A DNA stretch of 45,894 nucleotides from Alphaproteobacteria bacterium (GCA_028691835.1 JAQUYN010000012.1:1-45894), one strand, 5' to 3'. Counted from the stretch's first letter, positions 24,467-32,752 are shown. The notes: generated from the letters alone by a model not told the origin. A program made the numbers and translations.

Positions 24467-25135
24467 ATGAAACGAGACCACAAAGCCGAAGCCGACCTAT
24501 TGGTTGATGAAATTACACAGATGCACTCTGGTGTGGATTTAGCGCCGATCTCTGTAACGGTGTTGGAGGCGATGCGCAAAGTTCCTCGTCATTTTTTTAT
24601 TCCAGACGAGCTGCAGTGGGGCGCATACCTAAACAGACCCTTTCCAATCGGCTATGGCCAAACGATTTCGCAACCTTATATTGTTGCGCTGATGACTTCT
24701 CTAATTAATCCGAGTGCAGATGACATCGTTCTTGAAGTTGGTACGGGGTCTGGATATCAGGCGGCCATTCTGTCTAAGCTGGCCCAAAAGGTTTACTCAG
24801 TCGAACTTATAGATGAGCTTTCCGTGCAGGCTCGCGAACGGTTGCATCAACTCGGCTTCGATAATGTGGAGGTTCGTACGGGCGATGGTTCTTTAGGCTG
24901 GCCTGAGCATGCCCCCTACGATGCCATTATCGTCACGGCTGCTGCCTCTCAAATTCCTCAAGCGCTTATTGAACAACTTAAGCCCGGCGGGACACTTGTG
25001 ATGCCCGTTGAAAACCTCTATTCCGGCCAGAGTCTGCATGTGGTCAAAAAGAGCAGTACCGGACAGATAGAGGACACGGCGGTTTTACCCGTTACGTTTG
25101 TTCCGCTGCATAGTGCGGGAGAAGAAAAACATTAA
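24467..25135 (+). CDS. pcm: Protein-L-isoaspartate O-methyltransferase, 222 aa
   Basis: The ATG at 24467 is preceded by GGGGAGGTAA with about 8 bases between; the frame stays open upstream to 24317, but that part is hydrophobic nonsense without a ribosome-binding site. Diagnostic motifs are VPRHFFIPDELQ, IGYGQTISQPYIVALMT, SAM motif I VLEVGTGSGYQAAILSKL and PYDAIIVTAAASQIPQALI. The enzyme methylates isoaspartyl residues in damaged proteins to start their repair. The length matches the family. A small hairpin and tRNA-Glu follow on the other strand. Confidence 0.95.
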   Translation: MKRDHKAEADLLVDEITQMHSGVDLAPISVTVLEAMRKVPRHFFIPDELQWGAYLNRPFPIGYGQTISQPYIVALMTSLINPSADDIVLEVGTGSGYQAAILSKLAQKVYSVELIDELSVQARERLHQLGFDNVEVRTGDGSLGWPEHAPYDAIIVTAAASQIPQALIEQLKPGGTLVMPVENLYSGQSLHVVKKSSTGQIEDTAVLPVTFVPLHSAGEEKH

Positions 25136-25137
25136 CG

Positions 25138-25152
25138 TGGGCGAAGTGCCCA
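25138..25152. terminator. Small hairpin between pcm and tRNA-Glu
   Basis: TGGGC-gaagt-GCCCA lies 3 bp after the pcm stop and 15 bp beyond the 3' end of the convergent tRNA-Glu gene. There is no T-run on either side, so a terminator role is only possible. Confidence 0.3.
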
Positions 25153-25166
25153 GATTCATACCTGAA

Positions 25167-25242
25167 TGGCGTCCCCTACGGGAGTCGAACCCGTGTTATT
25201 GCCGTGAGAGGGCAGTGTCCTAGGCCTCTAGACGAAGGGGAC
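25167..25242 (-). tRNA. tRNA-Glu (CTC anticodon), CCA encoded
   Basis: The minus strand folds into a standard cloverleaf: acceptor GTCCCCT/AGGGGAC, T arm ACGGG-TTCGACT-CCCGT, anticodon loop CTCTCAC with anticodon CTC, discriminator G and an encoded CCA. The anticodon stem is CTGCC/GGCAA, so the top pair (27-43) is a C-A mismatch where E. coli tRNA-Glu has C-G. All other stems are intact, and I regard it as functional. Confidence 0.93.
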
Positions 25243-25741
25243 GTGAAGAGATGGCTTTTCTAGCCTATGCGGTGCTGTTGGTGCAAGCTTTGAATCTTTT
25301 TGTCGTTGTGAATAGATTATATCATTATAGAACAATAGTTTGGCGGGGCCAATCTCGGGCGGTTTTTGAAGTGGTTGGCGCATCGTTGACTGCCTGCAGC
25401 CGCTCTATCCTATTGTTTATCGAGCAGATTCACGCGAATGGCTGGCACATAAAGCCGCCAACCTCATCGCTATCTGTTCTAGAATAAATGGACGATAACA
25501 GGAGGGGGGGGGCAGAGTTTACCCGCGCATCGGCTGGGTGGGGATTGTTTCTTTTTGTATAATCATTTGATTTTGAACCAGCTTTATTCCTTCGCTTGCC
25601 AGATAGGATGCTTGTCTGAATGAAGGTGGGGCAGGTTAACGACTTGTTTTCTCTTGCCTGATATGACGGATGATGGTGGGAACTTTTCGTTCATGACGTA
25701 AGGGTTCTGTTTCGTGTGGCTTAAACATCCAAGATGTTCAG
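25243..25741. other. 499-bp intergenic region, repeat copy C, no gene seen
   Basis: It contains the dispersed repeat at 25359-25480 and a run of nine G at 25504-25512. The ~60 bp before the pseudokinase start at 25742 hold no clear ribosome-binding site and no recognisable promoter. Short open frames overlap the repeat and are not supported. Confidence 0.65.
25359..25480. repeat. Dispersed inverted repeat, copy C
   Basis: Core CCGCTCTATCCTATTGTTTA followed by TCGAGCAGATTCACGCGAATG, nearly the same as copy B. The outer arms GGTTGGCG (25373-25380) and CGCCAACC pair perfectly, and TCGTTGACTGC is shared with copy A, so this copy links the two others. Confidence 0.82.
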
Positions 25742-27778
25742 ATGGCTGATAATGAAGAAAAAGGGCAGGATGACCGTGGTGATGGCCTTTCTTTAGAAGG
25801 TCGCGTTTTTGTTTATCCTAATAAACCTCTGCCAGACTTAAATGGAGCTGGCGGTGCCGCTTTTTCTGCGCGCATACGGAATGACTCATCACAAGAATTG
25901 ATGGCTATTATTTGTAGCCGAGGGCTTCATCCGCGTATTGACCAGGTCAATTCTATGCGCAGTGTTGATAGCGCAAGCGCGCTCAGGCTTCGTGATACGG
26001 GTGTGTTGCATTGGCCTGCGCAGAAAGCTTCTTATTTTACCCTAGTTTATGAGCTTCCACTTTCTCAACGTTACTGGTCTTCCTTGGACGGAACCCACCC
26101 GGTGATGAGCGAAGATAATATTCATCACGCATTTGCCGTGCCAATGATTAAGGCGTTATTGGAGTTTCAGCGCACAGGTTTTGTTCACGGGGGCATTCGC
26201 CCGACCAATATTTTTTGGCGTGATGGCAGTTCGACAGCACCGCAAATCGGAGAAGGGCTGTCTGCGCCATCGGGTGTCAATCAGCCCGTCGTTTTTGAAA
26301 CAATCGAGAGGGCGCAGTGTCTTCCGATTGCACGTGGTATGGGCATTCATGCTGATGACTGTTATGCATTTGGTGTGACGCTGGCCATGATCATTCTGGG
26401 GGGAAACCCTCTTCAAGGCATGGACGATCATACTATTATTCGTATGAAACTGGAGAAGGGGAGCTTCAATGCTTTAATTGGAAATCGCCGTGTTTCTCCA
26501 TCGCTTATTGAATTGTTGCGGGGGCTGTTGACAGACGATGTTCATCAACGGTGGTTAGCCGAGGATCTTGAACAGTGGATGACGGGGCGTCGCCTAACGC
26601 CCAAAAGTTCAGATGCCGGGCGACGTGCGAGCCGCCATTTTGACATTGGCGGAAAAGAATATTGGCAAGTTCGATCTTTGGCTTCGGCTTTTGCAGAAAA
26701 TGCAGGCGAAGCTGCAAAAGTGATTGAAAATGGTAGCCTTGAGAAATGGTTGATACGCTCGTTGGGTGATGAGGAGCGATCTAAGAGTGTGTCTGAAACG
26801 GTGTCTCAGCTTCGAGATGCTGGCAAGTCTGCGCATTATCAAGATCAGTTGGTGGCTCGCGTTTGTATTGCCCTTGATCCTGCCGCACCTATTCGGTATC
26901 GCGGATTTTCGGTGATGCCGCTTGGCATTGCTACTGTCGTAGCCGATGCCCTTGTTTCCGGCAACAACGCGCAAATTATAAGCGAGATTATTTCGGCTCA
27001 ATTTGTCACCCAATGGGTGAACATGCAAAAAGAGGTCAAGGTAGATTTGGTGCCTATGGCTCAGCAACTTGAACGTATGAAAGCTCTGATAGAGAAAACA
27101 AGCTTTGGAAGTGGTTTTGAGCGTGTGGCCTATGAATTGAATCCAAACTTGCCATGTATGAGTCCGATGCTGCGCGACGAGTGTGTTCTTACCCCTAGGC
27201 ATATGCTGGCTGCTTTGGAACGTGTGGCCATGAAAGGGGGGCATGGATCTGAACCTATGGATCGACATATTGCGGCTTTTTTGATTGCTCGAGAAAAACG
27301 CACCGAGTCCCTTTTTACCGCGATGGGGCCGTCAGAAGTCCCTGTTCGAAGAGGTCTTGCGCTTCTGTCGTTGTTCGGTGAAATGCAGTATCGATATGGA
27401 CCGGATCAGTTGCCAAAACTTTGTGCATGGTTGATGCCTCTTGTTGAGCCATGTATAAAGCGGTTTCTCAGTAAGCCTTTTCAAGAAAAGGTGCGTCGCC
27501 AAGCCAAAGAGGCTGTTGATAAAGGCAGCCTTTCGACGTTGCTGAAAAGGCTGGATGATCCTGATCGCGTATCTGGCGATGAACATGATTTTCTGATGGC
27601 GCGCAAAATGTATTTTGATATTCAGCGCGAAATAGCAGGTTTGCAAGAGAGCATGAAAAACAAAGAATTGATTGCTCGTGATATAGGGCGTCCTATTTCG
27701 GCAACGATTGCAAGCATGATTGCCTTGCTTCTCATTGCCGTAACGTTAGGCCGCTTCTTGTTACAGTGTATGAGGTAG
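25742..27778 (+). CDS. Degenerate protein-kinase-fold (pseudokinase) membrane protein, 678 aa
   Basis: Residues about 20-285 follow the Hanks-type kinase fold, but the catalytic loop reads VHGGIRPTNIF (149-156 core HGGIRPTN), where active kinases have HRDxKxxN. No DFG motif is visible; the region reads PQIGEGLS. The ATP-binding Gly loop and the Lys are also not evident. Later parts are better kept: DDCYAFGVTLAMIILGGNPL (205-224) and the Arg of subdomain XI in DDVHQRWLAEDLEQW. Residues 290-650 are a helical region I do not recognise, and one TM segment lies at the C-terminus (about 654-675). It is probably a signalling scaffold at the inner membrane. The next gene, a small membrane protein, starts 4 bp later. 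Confidence 0.75.
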   Translation: MADNEEKGQDDRGDGLSLEGRVFVYPNKPLPDLNGAGGAAFSARIRNDSSQELMAIICSRGLHPRIDQVNSMRSVDSASALRLRDTGVLHWPAQKASYFTLVYELPLSQRYWSSLDGTHPVMSEDNIHHAFAVPMIKALLEFQRTGFVHGGIRPTNIFWRDGSSTAPQIGEGLSAPSGVNQPVVFETIERAQCLPIARGMGIHADDCYAFGVTLAMIILGGNPLQGMDDHTIIRMKLEKGSFNALIGNRRVSPSLIELLRGLLTDDVHQRWLAEDLEQWMTGRRLTPKSSDAGRRASRHFDIGGKEYWQVRSLASAFAENAGEAAKVIENGSLEKWLIRSLGDEERSKSVSETVSQLRDAGKSAHYQDQLVARVCIALDPAAPIRYRGFSVMPLGIATVVADALVSGNNAQIISEIISAQFVTQWVNMQKEVKVDLVPMAQQLERMKALIEKTSFGSGFERVAYELNPNLPCMSPMLRDECVLTPRHMLAALERVAMKGGHGSEPMDRHIAAFLIAREKRTESLFTAMGPSEVPVRRGLALLSLFGEMQYRYGPDQLPKLCAWLMPLVEPCIKRFLSKPFQEKVRRQAKEAVDKGSLSTLLKRLDDPDRVSGDEHDFLMARKMYFDIQREIAGLQESMKNKELIARDIGRPISATIASMIALLLIAVTLGRFLLQCMR

Positions 27779-27782
27779 GGGA

Positions 27783-28295
27783 ATGGCTGACGCACAAAAA
27801 GAGCAAGTGGTTGTCAAGGAAAAGGCCAAACAGAAAAGCGGCGGCGGAAAAACGATTCTGTTGATGGCCATTTTTGGGTGTTTGATTCCCTTTGGGGTGC
27901 CAACCTTACTTATATGTCTTGGCCTCATTCCGACGGTTGTTGCTTTGTTTACGGATGCGGATTCACACAGATCTAAGCTTGCGACAATTGGGTATATGAA
28001 TCTCGCGGGCGTGCTTCCTTTTTTGTTGGAGCTTTGGCAGAAAGGTCAGTCCATGGAGGTTGCGACCGCTATTATTCGTAATCCAATGTCGTGGGCGATT
28101 ATGTTAGGGGCGGCGGGTATCGGCCACCTTATCCTCTACGCCATTCCCCCGATGATTGCTTCAATCATCGTTATCAACCAAGAGGCGCGTCTAAAAGTCT
28201 TGCGGCAAGGGCTGCAAGAACTTGAGAAAATCTGGGGCTCAGATGTGGGTACGATGGCCCCATTGGACATCGTTCGCCACAACAAAGGGGTATGA
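27783..28295 (+). CDS. Small integral membrane protein, partner of the pseudokinase, 170 aa
   Basis: A charged, Lys-rich N-terminus (about 25 residues) is followed by three or four hydrophobic segments: ILLMAIFGCLIPFGVPTLLI, then LIPTVVALF, a segment around YMNLAGVLPFLLELW, and AIMLGAAGIGHLILYAIPPMIASIIVI. A cytoplasmic tail (ARLKVLRQGLQELEKIWG) ends the protein. I do not recognise the family. It starts 4 bp after the pseudokinase stop, so the two are co-transcribed and may form a membrane complex. Its stop is 6 bp from the convergent lysS stop. Confidence 0.75.
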   Translation: MADAQKEQVVVKEKAKQKSGGGKTILLMAIFGCLIPFGVPTLLICLGLIPTVVALFTDADSHRSKLATIGYMNLAGVLPFLLELWQKGQSMEVATAIIRNPMSWAIMLGAAGIGHLILYAIPPMIASIIVINQEARLKVLRQGLQELEKIWGSDVGTMAPLDIVRHNKGV

Positions 28296-28301
28296 CCCAG
28301 A

Positions 28302-29798
28302 CTATTCGACGGGCCGCATGGTCGGGAAGACAATAACCTCACGAATGCTGGCGCTGTCCGTCATGAGCATGGCAAGGCGGTCGATGCCGATGCCGATGCC
28401 ACCCATTGGAGGCATGCCGAAAGCCATTGCTTTAAGAAACTCTTCGTCAATGGGATGCGGTGGTTCGTCAGGGCCGCGTTTTTGTTCGGCTTGTTCCAAG
28501 AATCGAGCGCGTTGTTCGCGTGGATCATTCAGCTCACTGAATGCATTCGCGATTTCCCATCCGTTGACATAGGTTTCAAACCGCTGCGCAATATGCGGGC
28601 GACCCGGCCACGCTTTACAAAGCGGCGAGATTTCTTTGGGCAAGTCGATGACATGCGTGGGCTGGATCATCTTGTCTTCCACGTGCTCACCAAAGACGGC
28701 CTCAACGATTTGTCCCCAACTGGTGCCTTCAAGCGTTTTGACTCCTATTTCCGCTGCAGCTTCTCGTGCGGCAAGAGGGTCTGTTATTTGATAGAAATCG
28801 ACGCCTGTATGTTCAGTAATAAGATCGACCATGCTTTTACGCGGCCACGGCGTGGTGAAGTCCAGTTCCTTATCGCCAAACTTGATTTTGGTCGTGCCAT
28901 GAAGGGTAAGCGCGGTGTGTTCGACAATTGATTCCGTAATGTCGATCATCTCGTGGAAATCGACATAGGCCTGATAAAGCTCGATTGTTGTAAACTCTGG
29001 ATTGTGTTTCGGACTCAGCCCCTCATTTCGGAAAATGCGGCCGATTTCATAGACTTTTTCGGCCAAGCCGCCGATGACGGCTCTCTTCAAGTGCAATTCG
29101 GTTGCGATACGCAAATATAGGGGCATGTTAAGCGCGTTATGATGCGTGATAAACGGCTTGGCCGTTGCGCCGCCGGCAATCGTATGAAAAACAGGCGTTT
29201 CAATTTCCAGAAAACCGCTCTCATTCAAATGTTGCCGTATTGCTGCGATCATCTTAAAGCGGTTGCGCAGAGTTTCGCGTGTCTTGGCGGATGACGCCAT
29301 GTCCTGCTCACGATGACGGAAGCGCGTCTCCACATCCTTCAGGCCATGATATTTCTCGGGTGGTGGCTCAAGGGCTTTGGATAATAATTTGAGACTTGAT
29401 GCATCAACTGTAATTTCGCCGCGAGGGGTGCGACGGACAGGACCTGATACGCCAATGATGTCGCCCAGATCGAGAAGCTTGAGAAGTTCAAGCATTTTTT
29501 CAGGTGTGTTCTTCAGATCGTGAAAAATTTGGATGCGGTCGCTGTCGTCTTGAATATCGATAAACATGCCGTTGTTGCGGTGGGCCATGATGCGGCCAGC
29601 AACGTTAACGATGCTTTCTGTTTTTTCGCCATTGGCAAGGTTTTCAAACTGCTTTTTAACGTCAGCTGCACTGTGGGTTTTGTCAAAGCGTGTTTCGTGA
29701 AAGGGATTGCCATATTCGGCGATAATCTTTTCAAGCCGCCCCGTACGGCGGGCAACTTCATCTTCAACTGCAATTGGGGCGGTAGGTGCGTCTGACAT
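28302..29798 (-). CDS. lysS: Lysyl-tRNA synthetase, class II, 498 aa
   Basis: It has an N-terminal OB-fold anticodon-binding domain (VNVAGRIMAHRNNGMFIDIQ; SGPVRRTPRGEITVDASSLK). The class II core follows: motif 1 region FLEIETPVFHTIAGGATAKP, motif 2 KVYEIGRIFRNEGLSPKHNP with EFTTIELYQA, and motif 3 GIGIGIDRLAMLMT. FITHHNALNMPLYLRIATEL is typical of LysRS. The length fits the family (about 500). The ATG at 29798 (MSDAP) is preferred, but one at 29810 is also possible; neither has a strong ribosome-binding site. It charges tRNA-Lys in the cytoplasm. Confidence 0.95.
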   Translation of the reverse strand: MSDAPTAPIAVEDEVARRTGRLEKIIAEYGNPFHETRFDKTHSAADVKKQFENLANGEKTESIVNVAGRIMAHRNNGMFIDIQDDSDRIQIFHDLKNTPEKMLELLKLLDLGDIIGVSGPVRRTPRGEITVDASSLKLLSKALEPPPEKYHGLKDVETRFRHREQDMASSAKTRETLRNRFKMIAAIRQHLNESGFLEIETPVFHTIAGGATAKPFITHHNALNMPLYLRIATELHLKRAVIGGLAEKVYEIGRIFRNEGLSPKHNPEFTTIELYQAYVDFHEMIDITESIVEHTALTLHGTTKIKFGDKELDFTTPWPRKSMVDLITEHTGVDFYQITDPLAAREAAAEIGVKTLEGTSWGQIVEAVFGEHVEDKMIQPTHVIDLPKEISPLCKAWPGRPHIAQRFETYVNGWEIANAFSELNDPREQRARFLEQAEQKRGPDEPPHPIDEEFLKAMAFGMPPMGGIGIGIDRLAMLMTDSASIREVIVFPTMRPVE

Positions 29799-29879
29799 TT
29801 TTCTGACCATTCATAATTTAAAACACAACAAAACAGACGCGTAATGTATGGTGTTTATGATCATCGGGCAAGATGTGAT

Positions 29880-30500
29880 TTATCGACTAACCCAAGTAAT
29901 TCTGTATATCCATGAAATGTCGGCGCGGGAAAGGGTTACTGGCGGTTGATCCTTGAGGAAGGGGTGAAGCTCGACTTTCTGGATGCCTTCACGACCCAGT
30001 TGCTTGATATGAATATCTCCAGTCTTCATGCGCACAAGAACGTGATCGTCACGCCGAGGTTTTTCGGCGGGAGACACAATGAGCCTGCATCCCTCGGGAT
30101 AGGCTGGTTCAAAGGATTTATCTGCGATTTCGACGGCGAACGATTGAGTGTCTGTCCCGCCAGGGAGTGGAATAATGTCCCGTTTTTCGGCGGAGAGCGG
30201 GATTCCTGAGGGCGTCAAACAAGATGTTTCCTCAAGGTTTAGCAGGAAAAGACTTTGATGTTTTAAACTGTTTTCTGGCGTGATGAGGGCGATAAAATCT
30301 TCGATAGGCGTTTCTGTTGCACGCAAGATTGCGGCGATGCTCTCTGTTGATGGCCATCGCTCGCGTTTTTTTGTCGTGCGTTTGCTTGGGTTAAAGAGTG
30401 TCGAGCTTAGCCCTGCTTTGATGGCTAGCCCTGAAGCGGAAAGGCCATTGTGCTCGGCAAGGAGGTCTATAGCTTTCCATATATTTTTGTGAGACAACAT
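29880..30500 (-). CDS. HTH / S24 LexA-like transcriptional repressor, 206 aa
   Basis: The N-terminal HTH (about residues 12-65; LSASGLAIKAGLSSTLFNPS) is followed by an S24 peptidase-type domain. The Ser of the Ser-Lys dyad is S129 in ADKSFEPAYPEG, at the place of the usual GDSMxPT motif, and the Lys is probably K166 in GDIHIKQLG. Phage CI/LexA-like proteins with this layout cleave themselves on RecA activation; stand-alone chromosomal copies in alphaproteobacteria are also common. No prophage genes are nearby. It lies 79 bp from lysS on the same strand. Target genes are unknown; AT-rich inverted repeats in the pyrD spacer are candidate sites. Confidence 0.85.
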   Translation of the reverse strand: MLSHKNIWKAIDLLAEHNGLSASGLAIKAGLSSTLFNPSKRTTKKRERWPSTESIAAILRATETPIEDFIALITPENSLKHQSLFLLNLEETSCLTPSGIPLSAEKRDIIPLPGGTDTQSFAVEIADKSFEPAYPEGCRLIVSPAEKPRRDDHVLVRMKTGDIHIKQLGREGIQKVELHPFLKDQPPVTLSRADISWIYRITWVSR

Positions 30501-30540
30501 ATTAGGAATAATATCTTATCGCCAAAAGAAACGCAAATAC

Positions 30541-30699
30541 TCAATGCTTGATAGGTTTGTTCATATTCTCGACTTCTTGCAGGGCGGCTTCCATCAGTTT
30601 GCTTCTGACTTTTCCATTTTGATCATCCTTTGCGACCGTTGAGGTCTCCTCATCGAGATCCTTGATGAATTCTGGAATCTTGGTTTTCTCTTGTTTCAT
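30541..30699 (-). CDS. Small hypothetical protein, 52 aa
   Basis: The frame starts at an ATG (30697-30699) with a CAGG element about 8 bases upstream and ends in TGA at 30541-30543. The product begins MKQEKTKIPEFIKDLDEETS, is strongly charged and has a helix-like second half (KLMEAALQEVENMNKP). It has no signal or membrane segment. It lies 40 bp upstream of the S24 repressor gene on the same strand, with a strongly AT-rich promoter-like region ahead of it. I do not recognise it. Its coding status rests on the ribosome-binding site, codon balance and position, so it is moderately sure at best. Confidence 0.5.
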   Translation of the reverse strand: MKQEKTKIPEFIKDLDEETSTVAKDDQNGKVRSKLMEAALQEVENMNKPIKH

Positions 30700-30970
30700 T
30701 TAAATACCTGAAATTGTCACAATAATACATCATTCAATGAATTTGATTATTATAACTGTATGCAGAAAAAAGCCATATATTTTATGGAATTAAATTCATT
30801 CAAACGAATTTCTATGTTCTTTCAAATATAGATCGAGATTTATTGTTATAAATCAATACATTACCACACGTACAGTGTGGGGAAAGGTACTTGCCTTTTG
30901 TCGAGTAACAGGACATTCTGATGTTTCGCACTACATTTTGATTCATTTTCTTATCGTCGGGGGCACAAAG
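30700..30970. promoter_or_regulatory. AT-rich divergent spacer with small inverted repeats
   Basis: This spacer between the small ORF and pyrD is much more AT-rich than its surroundings. It holds ATTCA-a-TGAAT (30732-30742) and AAATTC-N8-GAATTT (30792-30811), which could be binding sites of a dimeric regulator such as the adjacent S24 protein. No promoter can be fixed by eye. Confidence 0.35.
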
Positions 30971-32086
30971 ATGTTTGGGTTGGACAAGGTTGATCTATGG
31001 AAATGGGTTGATAAGCTTGGTGATCCCTATCCATTAATTCGTCCTTTTTTGTTCATGTTGGATCCAGAGGATGCCCATGAGTTAACGCTCAAGATGTTAG
31101 GGTTTGGTTTGGGGCCTCATTTCTTTGGGCCAGATGATGAAATTTTGAAATCAACTGTTTTTGGAGTCACGTTTCCTAACCCCATCTGTCTGGCTGCGGG
31201 GTTGGATAAGCAGGCGACACGCATTGATGCTTTTATGGGCTTTGGGTTTGGGTCGATAGAGATTGGGACAGTGGTTCCCTTGCCTCAAATTGGAAACCCG
31301 CGTCCGCGCATGTTTCGTGTCGCCGGGGCCAAAGCGCTCATTAATCGCTTTGGGATGAATAGTGTTGGTGTAAAAGTTTTTACTGAGCATTTGGAAGCTT
31401 GGCATAAGAAGAAGGGGCGGACGACCAATCCTCTTGGGATCAATATTAGTAAGAATAAAGATACGACGGACGATGTTGCCGATTACATCACCTGTTTTGA
31501 AAAAGTGGCTGCTTATGCACATTACGTCACGATCAATATTTCTTCGCCTAACACGCCGGGCTTGCGCGGTTTGCAAGAACGTGAACGTATGGCTGAAGTT
31601 TTAAAAGGTGTGACGGATGCGCGTGATCGTCTTGCTCCCAATCTGCCAGTTCTTGTCAAGATTGCGCCGGATTTGACGGATGAACAGCAAGCCGACATTG
31701 CCGCCGTTGTGAAAGAGAGCAAGATTCAAGGTTTGGTCGTGTCGAACACGACTCTTGCGCGTCCCAGCACGATACCGGATGATCTTGCGAAAGAAGACGG
31801 GGGACTGTCAGGTCCGCCTTTGTTTGGTCCTTCGACGCGGTTACTCTCAACAATGTACAAAAGCACAGAAGGCAAGATTCCGTTGATTGGTTGCGGCGGT
31901 GTGAGTAGTGGTGAAGATGCTTATCTCAAGATACGTGCGGGGGCATCTCTTGTGCAGGTTTATACGGCGTTGATTTTTGAAGGGCCGTTGGTTGTTCAAC
32001 GTATCAAACGCGAGCTGGCGCAGTGTTTGAGGCGCGATGGGTTTGCAAATGTCAGCGAGGCCATTGGCGCAGATCATAAAGCCTAA
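30971..32086 (+). CDS. pyrD: Dihydroorotate dehydrogenase (quinone), class 2, 371 aa
   Basis: The ATG at 30971 follows GGGGG and starts MFGLDKVDLWKW; the frame is open upstream to 30875 without support. Class 2 marks are the N-terminal membrane-associating helices (PLIRPFLFMLDPEDAHEL), FMN-binding NPICLAAGLDKQATRID, the catalytic Ser in INISSPNTPGLRGLQ, VLVKIAPDLTDEQ, SNTTLARP and GCGGVSSGEDAYLKI. The enzyme oxidises dihydroorotate to orotate in pyrimidine synthesis and passes electrons to quinone at the inner membrane. The length is normal. It converges on the histidine phosphatase gene with 3 bp between stops. Confidence 0.96.
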   Translation: MFGLDKVDLWKWVDKLGDPYPLIRPFLFMLDPEDAHELTLKMLGFGLGPHFFGPDDEILKSTVFGVTFPNPICLAAGLDKQATRIDAFMGFGFGSIEIGTVVPLPQIGNPRPRMFRVAGAKALINRFGMNSVGVKVFTEHLEAWHKKKGRTTNPLGINISKNKDTTDDVADYITCFEKVAAYAHYVTINISSPNTPGLRGLQERERMAEVLKGVTDARDRLAPNLPVLVKIAPDLTDEQQADIAAVVKESKIQGLVVSNTTLARPSTIPDDLAKEDGGLSGPPLFGPSTRLLSTMYKSTEGKIPLIGCGGVSSGEDAYLKIRAGASLVQVYTALIFEGPLVVQRIKRELAQCLRRDGFANVSEAIGADHKA

Positions 32087-32089
32087 ACG

Positions 32090-32716
32090 TCAGGGCGTAT
32101 CTGGCTTTTGATTCCAGCCTTGAAGGGTCCAGCCTTCTGTTGTCGTTTCTAAAAGGCAATAACGACCTGTTCCGACCTTGGCTTCTTTATCGGCAGGCTT
32201 GCCTGTAATGTGGCTATACACAAAACGCAGGATCCCGTTGCTCGTCACGATGACGCGATCATGTGCGCCCAGCATGATAAGTTTCTTGTGCTGTTCCGCC
32301 ATCAGTGTGGAGACGTTGCGTTGTAACTTCTGCAGGGATGGCGCCCAGTTCATATCCTCGGGCCAAATTCCATCTTGCTCCCACGCCTCGACGACAGAGT
32401 CACCATATGCTGCGCGAACATCGGCGCTTGTTTTGTTTTCCCAAAGGCCATAGTCAATCTCGCACAGTCGCTCATCGACCGTAAAAATCTGATGTGTTTG
32501 TGCGGCAATAATTTCGGCAAAGCGTTGTGTGCGTTGTAAGGGGCCGCAGATAATTCCGCTGAGGGGGGCGTAGCGCGAGGCGACCATCTCGGCAAAAACC
32601 CGTGCTTGATCTTCGCCCGTATTTGTAAGTTTCATATCCGTTTTGCCCCCAACAAAAGTTGGAGTCTGGTTGGATTCAAAAGTGTTACCGTGGCGGACGA
32701 GAAGAAGGTGAGGCAT
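32090..32716 (-). CDS. Histidine phosphatase (phosphoglycerate-mutase-like) with altered second catalytic site, 208 aa
   Basis: The N-terminal LLVRHGNTFESN carries the phospho-accepting His (H9, in R8-H9-G10), followed by LTNTGEDQARVFAEMV, GPLQRTQRFAEII (R62) and the acid residue in DERLCEIDYGLWE (E86). Where the family normally has a second catalytic His (the VSHGG position), this protein reads VIVTSNGILRF, with Asn at residue 160. The N-terminal half is otherwise complete, so the protein may have reduced or changed activity. AAAGG precedes the ATG. It lies 36 bp downstream of kdsB on the same strand, and a link with KDO/LPS synthesis is possible but unproven. Confidence 0.88.
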   Translation of the reverse strand: MPHLLLVRHGNTFESNQTPTFVGGKTDMKLTNTGEDQARVFAEMVASRYAPLSGIICGPLQRTQRFAEIIAAQTHQIFTVDERLCEIDYGLWENKTSADVRAAYGDSVVEAWEQDGIWPEDMNWAPSLQKLQRNVSTLMAEQHKKLIMLGAHDRVIVTSNGILRFVYSHITGKPADKEAKVGTGRYCLLETTTEGWTLQGWNQKPDTP

Positions 32717-32752
32717 GGGAACCTTTCGCAGAGAGGGACGGGGGGGCTGAGA

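Noticed and set aside
29880-30500. Prophage based on the S24/CI-like repressor
   Set aside because: No integrase, terminase or structural genes are nearby; lysS and pyrD flank it closely.
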